A DNA stretch of 8,824 nt. Origin: an uncultured Eubacteriales bacterium (lineage in GTDB: Bacteria > Bacillota > Clostridia > Oscillospirales > Oscillospiraceae). The position numbers and the translations under genes were made by a program. Positions 1-5,573 of this stretch are shown here, one piece after another. How positions within the stretch are numbered: the first letter of the stretch is position 1; every line of letters starts with the position of its first letter. The DNA lies in assembly GCA_900551355.1 (NCBI GenBank), contig URVR01000068.1:1-8824 (forward strand). Reading direction: 5' to 3'. The notes under the pieces are model-generated. The model worked only from the letters and a program-made list of their open reading frames with translations, made no database searches and had not been told where the DNA came from.

Positions 1-1
1 G

Positions 2-785
2 CTGCCCAAAGACCCCAACGATGAGAAAAACGTGATCCTGGAGATTCGCGCCGGCATCGGCGGGGAGGAGGGCGCGCTGTTCGCCGCCGACCTGCTGCGG
101 ATGTACACCATGTACGCCGAGCGCCGGGGCTGGACGCTCACCGTGGTCAGCGAGAACGATACGGAGCTGGGCGGCGTCAAGGAGGTCAGCGCCGAGGTGG
201 AGGGCAGCGGCGTCTGGTCACGCCTGAAATTCGAGGCTGGCACCCACCGCGTCCAGCGCGTGCCGGAGACAGGAATCCTCCGGCCGCATCCAGACCTCCG
301 CCGCCACCGTGGCCGTCATGCCCGAGGCGGAGGAGGTGGAGTTCACCATCGACCCCAAGGATCTGCAGATCGACACGTTCCGCTCCTCCGGCGCGGGAGG
401 GCAGCACGTCAACAAGACGGAGTCCGCCATCCGCATCACCCACCTGCCCACCGGCACGGTGGTGGAGTGTCAGGACGAGCGCAGCCAGTACAAGAACAAG
501 GACCGCGCCATGAAGATCCTGCGTTCAAAGCTGTACGAGGCGGAGCGGGAGAAGCAGAACGCCGCCATCGCCGCTACCCGGAAAAGTCAGGTGGGCACCG
601 GCGACCGCAGCGGCAAGATCCGCACCTACAACTTCCCCCAGAACCGGGTCACAGACCACCGGCTCACCGGGGACGCCAAGAATTTCAACATTGCCGCCGT
701 CATGAACGGCGACCTTGATGATATGATCGACGCACTGATCCTCAGCGATCAGGCGCAGAGACTGCAGGAAAGCAAGGAGGAATGA
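2..785 (+). pseudogene. prfA: Peptide chain release factor 1, 5'-truncated and frameshifted as read
   Basis: Class I release factor that recognises UAA and UAG in the ribosomal A site and triggers hydrolysis of peptidyl-tRNA. The window opens inside the gene at LPKDPNDEKN, roughly residue 100 of a family usually near 355-360 residues. Reading frame 2 gives a good RF1 sequence (EIRAGIGGEEGALFAADL, then HRVQRVPET) up to about 271. The match then continues in frame 3 from 273 (ESSGRIQTSAATVAVMPE) to the TGA at 783-785. One extra base therefore lies in 269-273, exactly at the codon-recognition PxT motif (here PET). The catalytic GGQ loop (SSGAGGQHVNKTESAIR) is intact, with GGQ codons at 396-404, and the tail GDRSGKIRTYNFPQNRVTDHR is typical. 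The RF1 identity is certain. RF1 is essential, so a sequencing or assembly indel is more likely than a true pseudogene. The AAGGAGG at 774-780, inside the 3' end, serves the next gene. Confidence 0.93.
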
Positions 786-788
786 ACC

Positions 789-1427
789 ATGCTGGAACCC
801 AAAAAGATGATGTACGACAAGGCCGGCCCGCGTGTGGCCGCCGCGCTGAAAAAGCGGAACATGGAGGCGTATTACTGTTCCACCGCTGACGAGGCCGTGG
901 AACAGGTGCTGGAGCTGATCCCCGCCGGTGATGTGGTGAGCTGGGGCGGCGTGGCCACCGTGGACGAGCTGGGCATCAAGGAGCGCCTGCGCCATCGCGG
1001 ACAGCCGGTGATCGACCGCGACACCGCCCGCACGCCGGAGGAGCGCATGGCTATGCTGCACCAGGCCCTGACCTGCGACACGTTCCTCATGAGCAGCAAC
1101 GCCATCTCCGAGGACGGTCAGCTGGTGAATATCGACGGTATGGGCAACCGCGTGGCCGCCCTGTGCTTCGGCCCGAAGCAGGTCATCGTGGTGGCCGGTA
1201 TGAACAAGGTGGCCGCTGATCTGGACAGCGCCATCTCCCGCGCCCGCCACATCGCCGCCCCCGCCAACGCCCAGCGCTTCAACGGCAAGACGCCCTGCTC
1301 CGTCAACGGCCAGTGCGCCGACTGCGCCAGCCCCGACTGCATCTGTTCCCAGATCGTCGTCACCCGCTTCTGCAAGGTGCCGGGCCGCATCAAGGTGGTG
1401 CTGGTGGGCGAGGAGCTGGGCCTGTAA
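789..1427 (+). CDS. LUD-domain protein (DUF162, lactate-utilization type)
   Basis: A stand-alone LUD-domain protein of 212 residues. Relatives include LutC and YkgG-like proteins linked to lactate oxidation, but stand-alone clostridial members have no proven reaction. What is visible is the core LUD pattern: VSWGGVATVDELGIKERL (about 50-67), DTFLMSSNAISEDGQLVNIDGMGNRVAAL (read in two parts, about 97-125), then a VIVVAGMNKV strand with ARHIAAPANAQRF. The C-terminus is cysteine-rich (C170, C176, C179, C184, C186, C195) and ends in VVLVGEELGL. The cysteines resemble a metal or Fe-S site, which is inference. ATG at 789 has AAGGAGG at 774-780, 8 bases upstream, overlapping the end of prfA. Translational coupling with prfA is therefore likely. 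No lutA or lutB is next to it, so a lactate role is not supported by context. Confidence 0.85.
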   Translation: MLEPKKMMYDKAGPRVAAALKKRNMEAYYCSTADEAVEQVLELIPAGDVVSWGGVATVDELGIKERLRHRGQPVIDRDTARTPEERMAMLHQALTCDTFLMSSNAISEDGQLVNIDGMGNRVAALCFGPKQVIVVAGMNKVAADLDSAISRARHIAAPANAQRFNGKTPCSVNGQCADCASPDCICSQIVVTRFCKVPGRIKVVLVGEELGL

Positions 1428-1440
1428 GTAAACTGCGAAA

Positions 1441-1446
1441 AGAGGA
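1441..1446 (+). promoter_or_regulatory. Ribosome binding site selecting a TTG start
   Basis: AGAGGA at 1441-1446 lies 7 bases before TTG at 1454. The frame is open further upstream into the LUD gene. No ATG or GTG with a better site is seen in the short gap, and the family sequence (ETRIFHPERD) begins right after the TTG. This supports 1454 as the start of the Sua5-CoaE ORF. Confidence 0.6.
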
Positions 1447-1453
1447 AATTCCC

Positions 1454-3082
1454 TTGGAGACCAGGATATTCCATCCGGAACGGGACAAAAACGCCGTCGC
1501 GGACGCGGCGGCTATCCTCCGCCGGGGCGGCCTGCTGGGCATCCCCACGGAGACGGTGTACGGCCTGGGGGCCGACGCTCTCAATGAGGACGCGGTGCGC
1601 CGCATCTTCGAGGCCAAGGGCCGCCCGCAGGATAACCCCCTTATCATCCATGTCCCCTCGGCGGACTGGCTGGCGCGGTACTGCCGGGATGTGCCGCCCG
1701 CCGCGTATCAGCTGGCGGCGAAGTTCTGGCCCGGCCCCCTGACCATGATCCTGCCCCGCCGGGACATCGTGCCCCTGCGCACCACCGGCGGGCTGGAGAC
1801 GGTGGGCGTCCGCTGCCCAGATCACCCCGTAACACTGGCCATTATCGAAGCTGCCGGCGTGCCGGTGGCAGCGCCCAGCGGCAACACCTCCGGCCGTCCC
1901 AGCCCCACCACCGCCCGGCATATGATGGACGATATGCTGGGCAAGATCGACGGCATTGTGGACGGCGGCCCCTGCGCCGTGGGGGTGGAGAGCACCATCA
2001 TCGACCTGACGGTGCAGCCGCCCCGTCTGCTGCGCCCCGGCGGCCTGCCGCTGGAGGCGCTGGAGCAGGTGCTGGGCGAGGTGGCCGTGGACGACGCGGT
2101 GCGCCGGAAAATGGGGGAGGGGGAGCGTCCCCGCGCCCCCGGCATGAAGTACCGTCACTACGCGCCCAAGGCCGCCGTCACGGTGGTCACCGGCCCCGCC
2201 CGCCGCAGCGCGGCCTACATACAGAAGCACCTGCCGGAGGGGGCGGGCGTCATCTGCTTTAATGAGTACGCCCCGCTGTTCGCCGGTCACATCGTCCACC
2301 GCCTCGGCGCTGCGGACGACAAGCTGGCCCAGGCGCAGCACGTCTTTGACGCCCTGCGCACCTTCGACGATACGGACGTACCGGAGATCTGCGCCCAGTG
2401 CCCGGACGAATCCGGCCTGGGCCTTGCGGTGTCCAACCGCCTGAAGAAGGCGGCGGGCTTCCATGTGGTGGATGTGTCGCCGCTGGTCATCGGCTTCACC
2501 GGCCCCACCGGTGCGGGCAAGACCAGCGCCCTCCGGGCGCTGGAGCGTCTGGGTGGACTGGTGCTGGACTGCGATGCCGTGTACCATGAGCTGCTGCGCA
2601 CCGACCAGACGCTGCGCGGCGCCATCACCGACGCCTTCGGCCCGGTGTTCGGCGCGGACGGCGCGCTGGATCGGCAGAAGCTGGGTACCGCCGTGTTCGG
2701 CGACCCGGCCGCCATGGAAAAGCTGAACGCCATCATCTTTGACCGTCTGCCCCGTGAGCTGCTGCGCCGCATCAACGACAGCGACGCGCCGCTGATCGGT
2801 ATCGACGCCATCAACCTGGTGGAGAGCGGTCTCTCCCGCCTCTGCCGCCGCACGGTGGCGGTGCTGGCGCCTGCGGAGACGCGGGTGCGCCGCATCATGG
2901 CGCGGGACGGCATACCGGAGGACTATGCCCGGCTGCGGGTGCAGGCCCAGAAGCCCGACGACTTCTACCGCGCCCACTGCACGGACGTGCTGATGAACGA
3001 CGCCGCCTCACCGCAGGCGTTTGAAGAACTTGCCTATCAGAGATTACAACATATTTTTGAGGAGGAAACTGACCATGAGTGA
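1454..3082 (+). CDS. Fusion: Sua5-type threonylcarbamoyl-AMP synthase + dephospho-CoA kinase (CoaE)
   Basis: One uninterrupted ORF of 542 residues with two enzymes in series. Residues 1 to about 341 are a complete Sua5. The YrdC-type domain makes threonylcarbamoyl-AMP from threonine, bicarbonate and ATP for tRNA t6A37 (GIPTETVYGLGADA at 29-42, KGRPQDNPL at 55-63, FWPGPLT at 91-97, PSGNTSGRPSPTT at 141-153). The smaller Sua5 C-terminal domain follows and ends in LAVSNRLKKAAGF. Residues about 344-542 are a CoaE kinase, which phosphorylates dephospho-CoA in the last step of CoA synthesis. Its features are P-loop GPTGAGKT at 350-357, LDCDAVYHELL at 371-381, LDRQKLGTAVF at 405-415, AINLVESGL at 452-460 and RIMARDG at 480-486. 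The usual CoaE HP after the LN.II segment is absent (LNAIIFDRL). The P-loop is GPTGAGKT, not GGIGSGKS. There is no linker and no stop at the joint. GTG codons at 2465, 2468 and 2474 could allow a separate CoaE start, but no good Shine-Dalgarno precedes them. Domain calls are firm; a single fused polypeptide is likely, not proven. Confidence 0.85.
   Translation: METRIFHPERDKNAVADAAAILRRGGLLGIPTETVYGLGADALNEDAVRRIFEAKGRPQDNPLIIHVPSADWLARYCRDVPPAAYQLAAKFWPGPLTMILPRRDIVPLRTTGGLETVGVRCPDHPVTLAIIEAAGVPVAAPSGNTSGRPSPTTARHMMDDMLGKIDGIVDGGPCAVGVESTIIDLTVQPPRLLRPGGLPLEALEQVLGEVAVDDAVRRKMGEGERPRAPGMKYRHYAPKAAVTVVTGPARRSAAYIQKHLPEGAGVICFNEYAPLFAGHIVHRLGAADDKLAQAQHVFDALRTFDDTDVPEICAQCPDESGLGLAVSNRLKKAAGFHVVDVSPLVIGFTGPTGAGKTSALRALERLGGLVLDCDAVYHELLRTDQTLRGAITDAFGPVFGADGALDRQKLGTAVFGDPAAMEKLNAIIFDRLPRELLRRINDSDAPLIGIDAINLVESGLSRLCRRTVAVLAPAETRVRRIMARDGIPEDYARLRVQAQKPDDFYRAHCTDVLMNDAASPQAFEELAYQRLQHIFEEETDHE
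3059..3065 (+). promoter_or_regulatory. Ribosome binding site of the M18 aminopeptidase, inside the upstream gene
   Basis: GAGGAGG at 3059-3065, 9 bases before ATG at 3075, lies within the last codons of the Sua5-CoaE ORF. It decides the start at 3075 over an in-frame ATG at 3021, which has no comparable site and would add 18 residues. Confidence 0.75.
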
Positions 3083-4469
3083 GGAACTGAAGAACCTGAA
3101 GAAGCAGCTCCTGAAGGACGAGCGCAACGGCTACGACGTGCTGAGCGCGTCCGAGCTGGAGAAGATGGAGGCGTATTGCACCGTCTACAAGGCATTTCTG
3201 GATGCCGGTAAGACGGAGCGCCTCAGCGCCCGCGCCGCCATCGCACTGGCGGAGAAGCACGGCTTCGTGGCCTACAAGCGGGGCATGGCGCTGTCCGCCG
3301 GTGACAAGGTCTATACCTGCAACCGGGGCAAGGGCCTGATGCTGGCTGTCATCGGCCGCCGCAGTCTGGCCGAGGGCGCCCAGATCGCCGCCGCCCATAT
3401 CGACTCCCCCCGTCTGGATCTGAAGCCCAATCCTCTGTATGAGGACAGCGAGTTGGCCTACTTCAAGACCCATTACTACGGCGGCGTCCGCAAGTACCAG
3501 TGGGTCACCATTCCTCTGGAGCTGCGCGGCACCGTGGTGCTGACCGACGGCACCGTGGTGGATGTCTGCATCGGCGAGGGCAGCGAGCCCAAGCTGGTCA
3601 TCACCGACCTGCTGCCCCATCTGGGCGCAGAGCAGAGCAAGAAGCCCCTGAGCGAGGCCATCCCCGGCGAGACGCTGAACATCCTGCTGGGCAGCCGTCC
3701 TCTGGGCGACGACGAGGACAGCGACCGTGTGAAGATGCAGGTCCTCAAGCGCCTGTACGACAAGTACGGCATCACCGAGGCGGACTTTGCCTCCGCCGAG
3801 CTGGAGACGGTGCCTGCCGTGGGCGCCACCGATATTGGTCTGGACGCCAGCCTCATCGGCGCCTACGGCCACGACGACCGCGTCTGCGGCTTCGCCGCTT
3901 TGCAGGCGCTGCTGGACATCGGCACACCGGAAAAGACCGCCGTGTGCGTGCTGGCCGACAAGGAGGAGATCGGCTCCATGGGCGTCACCGGCATGCAGTC
4001 CGCCGCCTTCGATACCTTCATGCACGACCTGTGCGAGAGCCAGGGCGTGGCGCTGCGGGTCTGCTATGAGAACGCCTTCTGCCTGTCCGCCGACGTGACC
4101 GCCGCCTATGACCCCAACTTCGCCGACGTGTACGAAAAGCGCAACGCCGCCTTCGTCAACCACGGCGTGGGTCTGTGCAAGTACACCGGTGCCCGGGGCA
4201 AGTCCGGCTCCTCCGACGCCAATGCCGAGACGGTGGGCTATGTCCGCGGCGTGCTGGATAAGGCCGGTATCCGCTGGCAGATCTGCGAGATGGGCAAGAT
4301 CGACGCCGGCGGCGGCGGCACCGTGGCCCAGTACATGGCCAACCGCAACATCGCCACGCTGGACGCCGGTGTGCCGGTGCTGAGCATGCACGCCCCCTTC
4401 GAGGTGGTGGCCAAGCTGGACTGCTACGAGATGTACCGCGCCTGCAAGGCTCTGTACGAAGCCCTGTAA
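3075..4469 (+). CDS. M18 family zinc aminopeptidase
   Basis: Cytosolic di-zinc aminopeptidase of the M18 (aspartyl aminopeptidase, Lap4-like) family, 464 residues. It trims N-terminal residues from peptides, with acidic residues preferred in characterised members. Metal and catalytic motifs appear in the expected order. They are AAHIDSPRLDLKP with H109, YGHDDRVCGF at 264-273 with the bridging Asp at 267 or 268, and DKEEIGSMG at 295-303 with E297 (base) and E298 (ligand). SADVTAAYDPNF follows with D340, and LSMHAPFE completes the set with H439. The GKSGSSDANAE segment (375-385) is also family-like. The start at 3075 overlaps the preceding ORF by 8 bases, which suggests translational coupling. 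It ends the operon: the hairpin begins at the base after the TAA. There is no signal peptide. Substrate preference cannot be read from the sequence. Confidence 0.94.
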   Translation: MSEELKNLKKQLLKDERNGYDVLSASELEKMEAYCTVYKAFLDAGKTERLSARAAIALAEKHGFVAYKRGMALSAGDKVYTCNRGKGLMLAVIGRRSLAEGAQIAAAHIDSPRLDLKPNPLYEDSELAYFKTHYYGGVRKYQWVTIPLELRGTVVLTDGTVVDVCIGEGSEPKLVITDLLPHLGAEQSKKPLSEAIPGETLNILLGSRPLGDDEDSDRVKMQVLKRLYDKYGITEADFASAELETVPAVGATDIGLDASLIGAYGHDDRVCGFAALQALLDIGTPEKTAVCVLADKEEIGSMGVTGMQSAAFDTFMHDLCESQGVALRVCYENAFCLSADVTAAYDPNFADVYEKRNAAFVNHGVGLCKYTGARGKSGSSDANAETVGYVRGVLDKAGIRWQICEMGKIDAGGGGTVAQYMANRNIATLDAGVPVLSMHAPFEVVAKLDCYEMYRACKALYEAL

Positions 4470-4518
4470 ACAGACAAAAAAATTTCCCGGCCCATGGCCG
4501 GGAAATTTTTTTGTCTGT
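4470..4518. terminator. Bidirectional intrinsic terminator, perfect 23-bp stem
   Basis: The left arm at 4470-4492 and right arm at 4496-4518 are exact reverse complements around a 3-base loop (CAT). From the outside in, the stem is ACAGAC, seven A, TTTCCCGGCC. The GC core followed by seven T (4506-4512) acts as a terminator for the plus gene, and by symmetry for the minus gene. The hairpin fills the whole gap between the two convergent stop codons. Confidence 0.93.
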
Positions 4519-5030
4519 CATTTGCCGTTGTGGGCCTCGCCGTCCTCCGGCTTTCCCATCAGATAGGGGAACATGGCGTTGATGTAGTGTACCATTTTGC
4601 TGTGCTGGGCGTACCACTCACCGTGATCCGCCTGCAGGCGCTCCTTGTCGCCGTAGGCCTCCAGCGCGTGGCACGTCTCCACATAGGCCTTCTGGAGCTG
4701 GCGGATACGGGCGCTCATGTGCTGCAAAAGGCTCATGACCTTGGCGGGCCGGTCCCGGAAGTATTTCCCGAAGTTGTCAAAGGAGATCTCGCTGACCACC
4801 AGCGGCTCCAGCGCCACCACCGTGGTATTCCGGGGCCGGGACTCCAGAAAGCTGATGACGTTGAAGAAGTCGCCCTCCCGCAGCGTCACCACCTCCACCT
4901 GCTCGGGCCTGCCGTAGTCGGTGTACACCCCCACGCTGCCGTAGAGGATGTTGTACATATTCATCTCCATCTCGCCGGGGCGGCAGATGATCTGCCCCTT
5001 CTTGAACCGGCGTTCTCCCGTGTTGGGCAT
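4518..5030 (-). CDS. Small cyclic-nucleotide-binding-fold protein without HTH
   Basis: 170 residues. Residues about 8-90 look like a Crp/Fnr-type cNMP-binding beta roll: RFKKGQIICRPGE at 8-20, MYNILYGSVGVYTDYG at 25-40, VVTLREGDFFNVISFLES at 47-64, TTVVALEPLVVSEIS at 69-83. A helical region follows (FGKYFRDRPAKVMSLLQHMSARIRQL, read in two parts), then a charged tail. No helix-turn-helix is visible, and the protein is shorter than Crp/Fnr regulators (about 210-230 residues). The phosphate-binding cassette is degenerate: the usual FGE..L is FNVISFL, though R65 or R67 may remain. Cyclic nucleotide binding is therefore uncertain. ATG at 5030 is chosen because AGGAGG (5043-5038 on this strand) precedes it by 7 bases. 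An upstream in-frame ATG at 5111 would add residues that do not resemble the fold. The gene is monocistronic, between a divergent promoter region and the shared terminator. It may sense a ligand or be a partner protein; its function is unknown. Confidence 0.82.
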   Translation of the reverse strand: MPNTGERRFKKGQIICRPGEMEMNMYNILYGSVGVYTDYGRPEQVEVVTLREGDFFNVISFLESRPRNTTVVALEPLVVSEISFDNFGKYFRDRPAKVMSLLQHMSARIRQLQKAYVETCHALEAYGDKERLQADHGEWYAQHSKMVHYINAMFPYLMGKPEDGEAHNGK

Positions 5031-5037
5031 GACATGA

Positions 5038-5043
5038 CCTCCT
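5038..5043 (-). promoter_or_regulatory. Ribosome binding site of the cNMP-fold gene
   Basis: The minus strand reads AGGAGG here, 7 bases before ATG at 5030. This fixes the start against the longer reading from 5111. A second ATG at 5035 is out of frame. Confidence 0.75.
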
Positions 5044-5070
5044 GTCCTTTCAGTATTCTGCCGCCATTCT

Positions 5071-5076
5071 ATCATA
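5071..5076 (-). promoter_or_regulatory. Possible -10 box for the cNMP-fold gene
   Basis: The minus strand reads TATGAT, 5 of 6 matches to TATAAT, about 40 bases upstream of the ATG. No convincing -35 hexamer is found at 16-18 bases. TCGACA lies only 13 bases upstream. Treat it as a weak candidate. Confidence 0.3.
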
Positions 5077-5104
5077 CCCGCCCCGGCCTTGTCGATACTT
5101 CTTC

Positions 5105-5133
5105 TTGCCAAACGCGCCGGAAAGTGGCATACT
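5105..5133 (+). promoter_or_regulatory. Candidate sigma-70-type promoter for the mrnC-rqcH operon
   Basis: TTGCCA at 5105-5110 (-35) is followed after 17 bases by CATACT at 5128-5133 (-10). TGG directly before the -10 forms an extended -10. It sits about 40 bases upstream of the mrnC start, in the only sizeable non-coding gap in the window (5031-5170). An inverted pair TGCCA (5106-5110) and TGGCA (5125-5129) overlaps both promoter elements and could be an operator, or chance. Confidence 0.5.
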
Positions 5134-5170
5134 GTTGCAGGTAAATACGCACAAAAGGAGAGAATCCCAC

Positions 5171-5572
5171 ATGGATCACTTTCATATAGCCCTTTCCGAT
5201 GACCAGCTCCGCGCCGTCAGCTCCATCGGCCTTGCCCATGTGGGCGACGCCGTGTACGAGCTGCTGGTGCGCACATGGCTGTGCGCCCACGGCAAGGCCA
5301 CCGGCAAGGATCTGCACCGCGCCGCCATCGCGCTGGTCTGCGCCCCGGAGCAGGCCCGCCGCGCCCAGCGCATATTGCCGCTGCTGACGGCGGAGGAGGA
5401 GACGGTGTTCAAGCGGGGCCGCAACGCCGCCGTCCATGCCATCCCCAAAAACGCCACCACCGCCCAATACCACCAGGCCACGGCGCTGGAGTGCCTGCTG
5501 GGTTGGCTGTACCTGCGGGGCGACACCGACCGCGTCAGCGCACTGTTCGACGTGATGATGGAGGAGGATTGA
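5171..5572 (+). CDS. mrnC: Mini-ribonuclease III
   Basis: Dimeric RNase III-type endonuclease lacking the double-stranded RNA-binding domain. In Bacillus subtilis it trims the ends of pre-23S rRNA within the 50S subunit. The length is 133 residues, as expected. The catalytic signature is IGLAHVGDAVYELLVR at 19-34, with D26 and E30 as likely metal ligands. The second acidic site is E107 in ATALECLLGWLYL. FKRGRNAAVHAIPKNATTAQYHQ (read in two parts, about 80-102) matches the family's conserved RGRN and PKNA region. ATG at 5171 has AAGGAG at 5155-5160, 10 bases upstream. It is the first gene after the candidate promoter. Its TGA is followed after one base by the rqcH ATG, so co-translation with rqcH is likely. 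Confidence 0.93.
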   Translation: MDHFHIALSDDQLRAVSSIGLAHVGDAVYELLVRTWLCAHGKATGKDLHRAAIALVCAPEQARRAQRILPLLTAEEETVFKRGRNAAVHAIPKNATTAQYHQATALECLLGWLYLRGDTDRVSALFDVMMEED

Positions 5573-5573
5573 T

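Noticed and set aside
266..275. Programmed +1 frameshift like that of prfB
   Set aside because: No in-frame stop follows the slip point, no internal Shine-Dalgarno-like stimulator is placed as in prfB, and RF1 genes are not known for it. Kept only as a thing to check.
1313..1453. Sua5-CoaE start upstream of 1454, inside the LUD gene
   Set aside because: It would overlap the well-supported LUD end by over 100 bases, and the added residues are out-of-frame LUD sequence.
1118..2977. Long minus-strand open frame of 619 codons opposite the LUD and Sua5-CoaE genes
   Set aside because: Low-complexity H/R/G/A-rich translation with no domain; typical antisense shadow of GC-rich codons.
2895..4391. 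Minus-strand open frame of 498 codons opposite the M18 gene
   Set aside because: Mirror of a well-supported aminopeptidase gene; composition is shadow-like and it has no plausible RBS.
5031..5111. Upstream ATG at 5111 for the cNMP-fold gene
   Set aside because: It would place the candidate -10 and the strong AGGAGG inside the coding region, and the added residues do not fit the fold.
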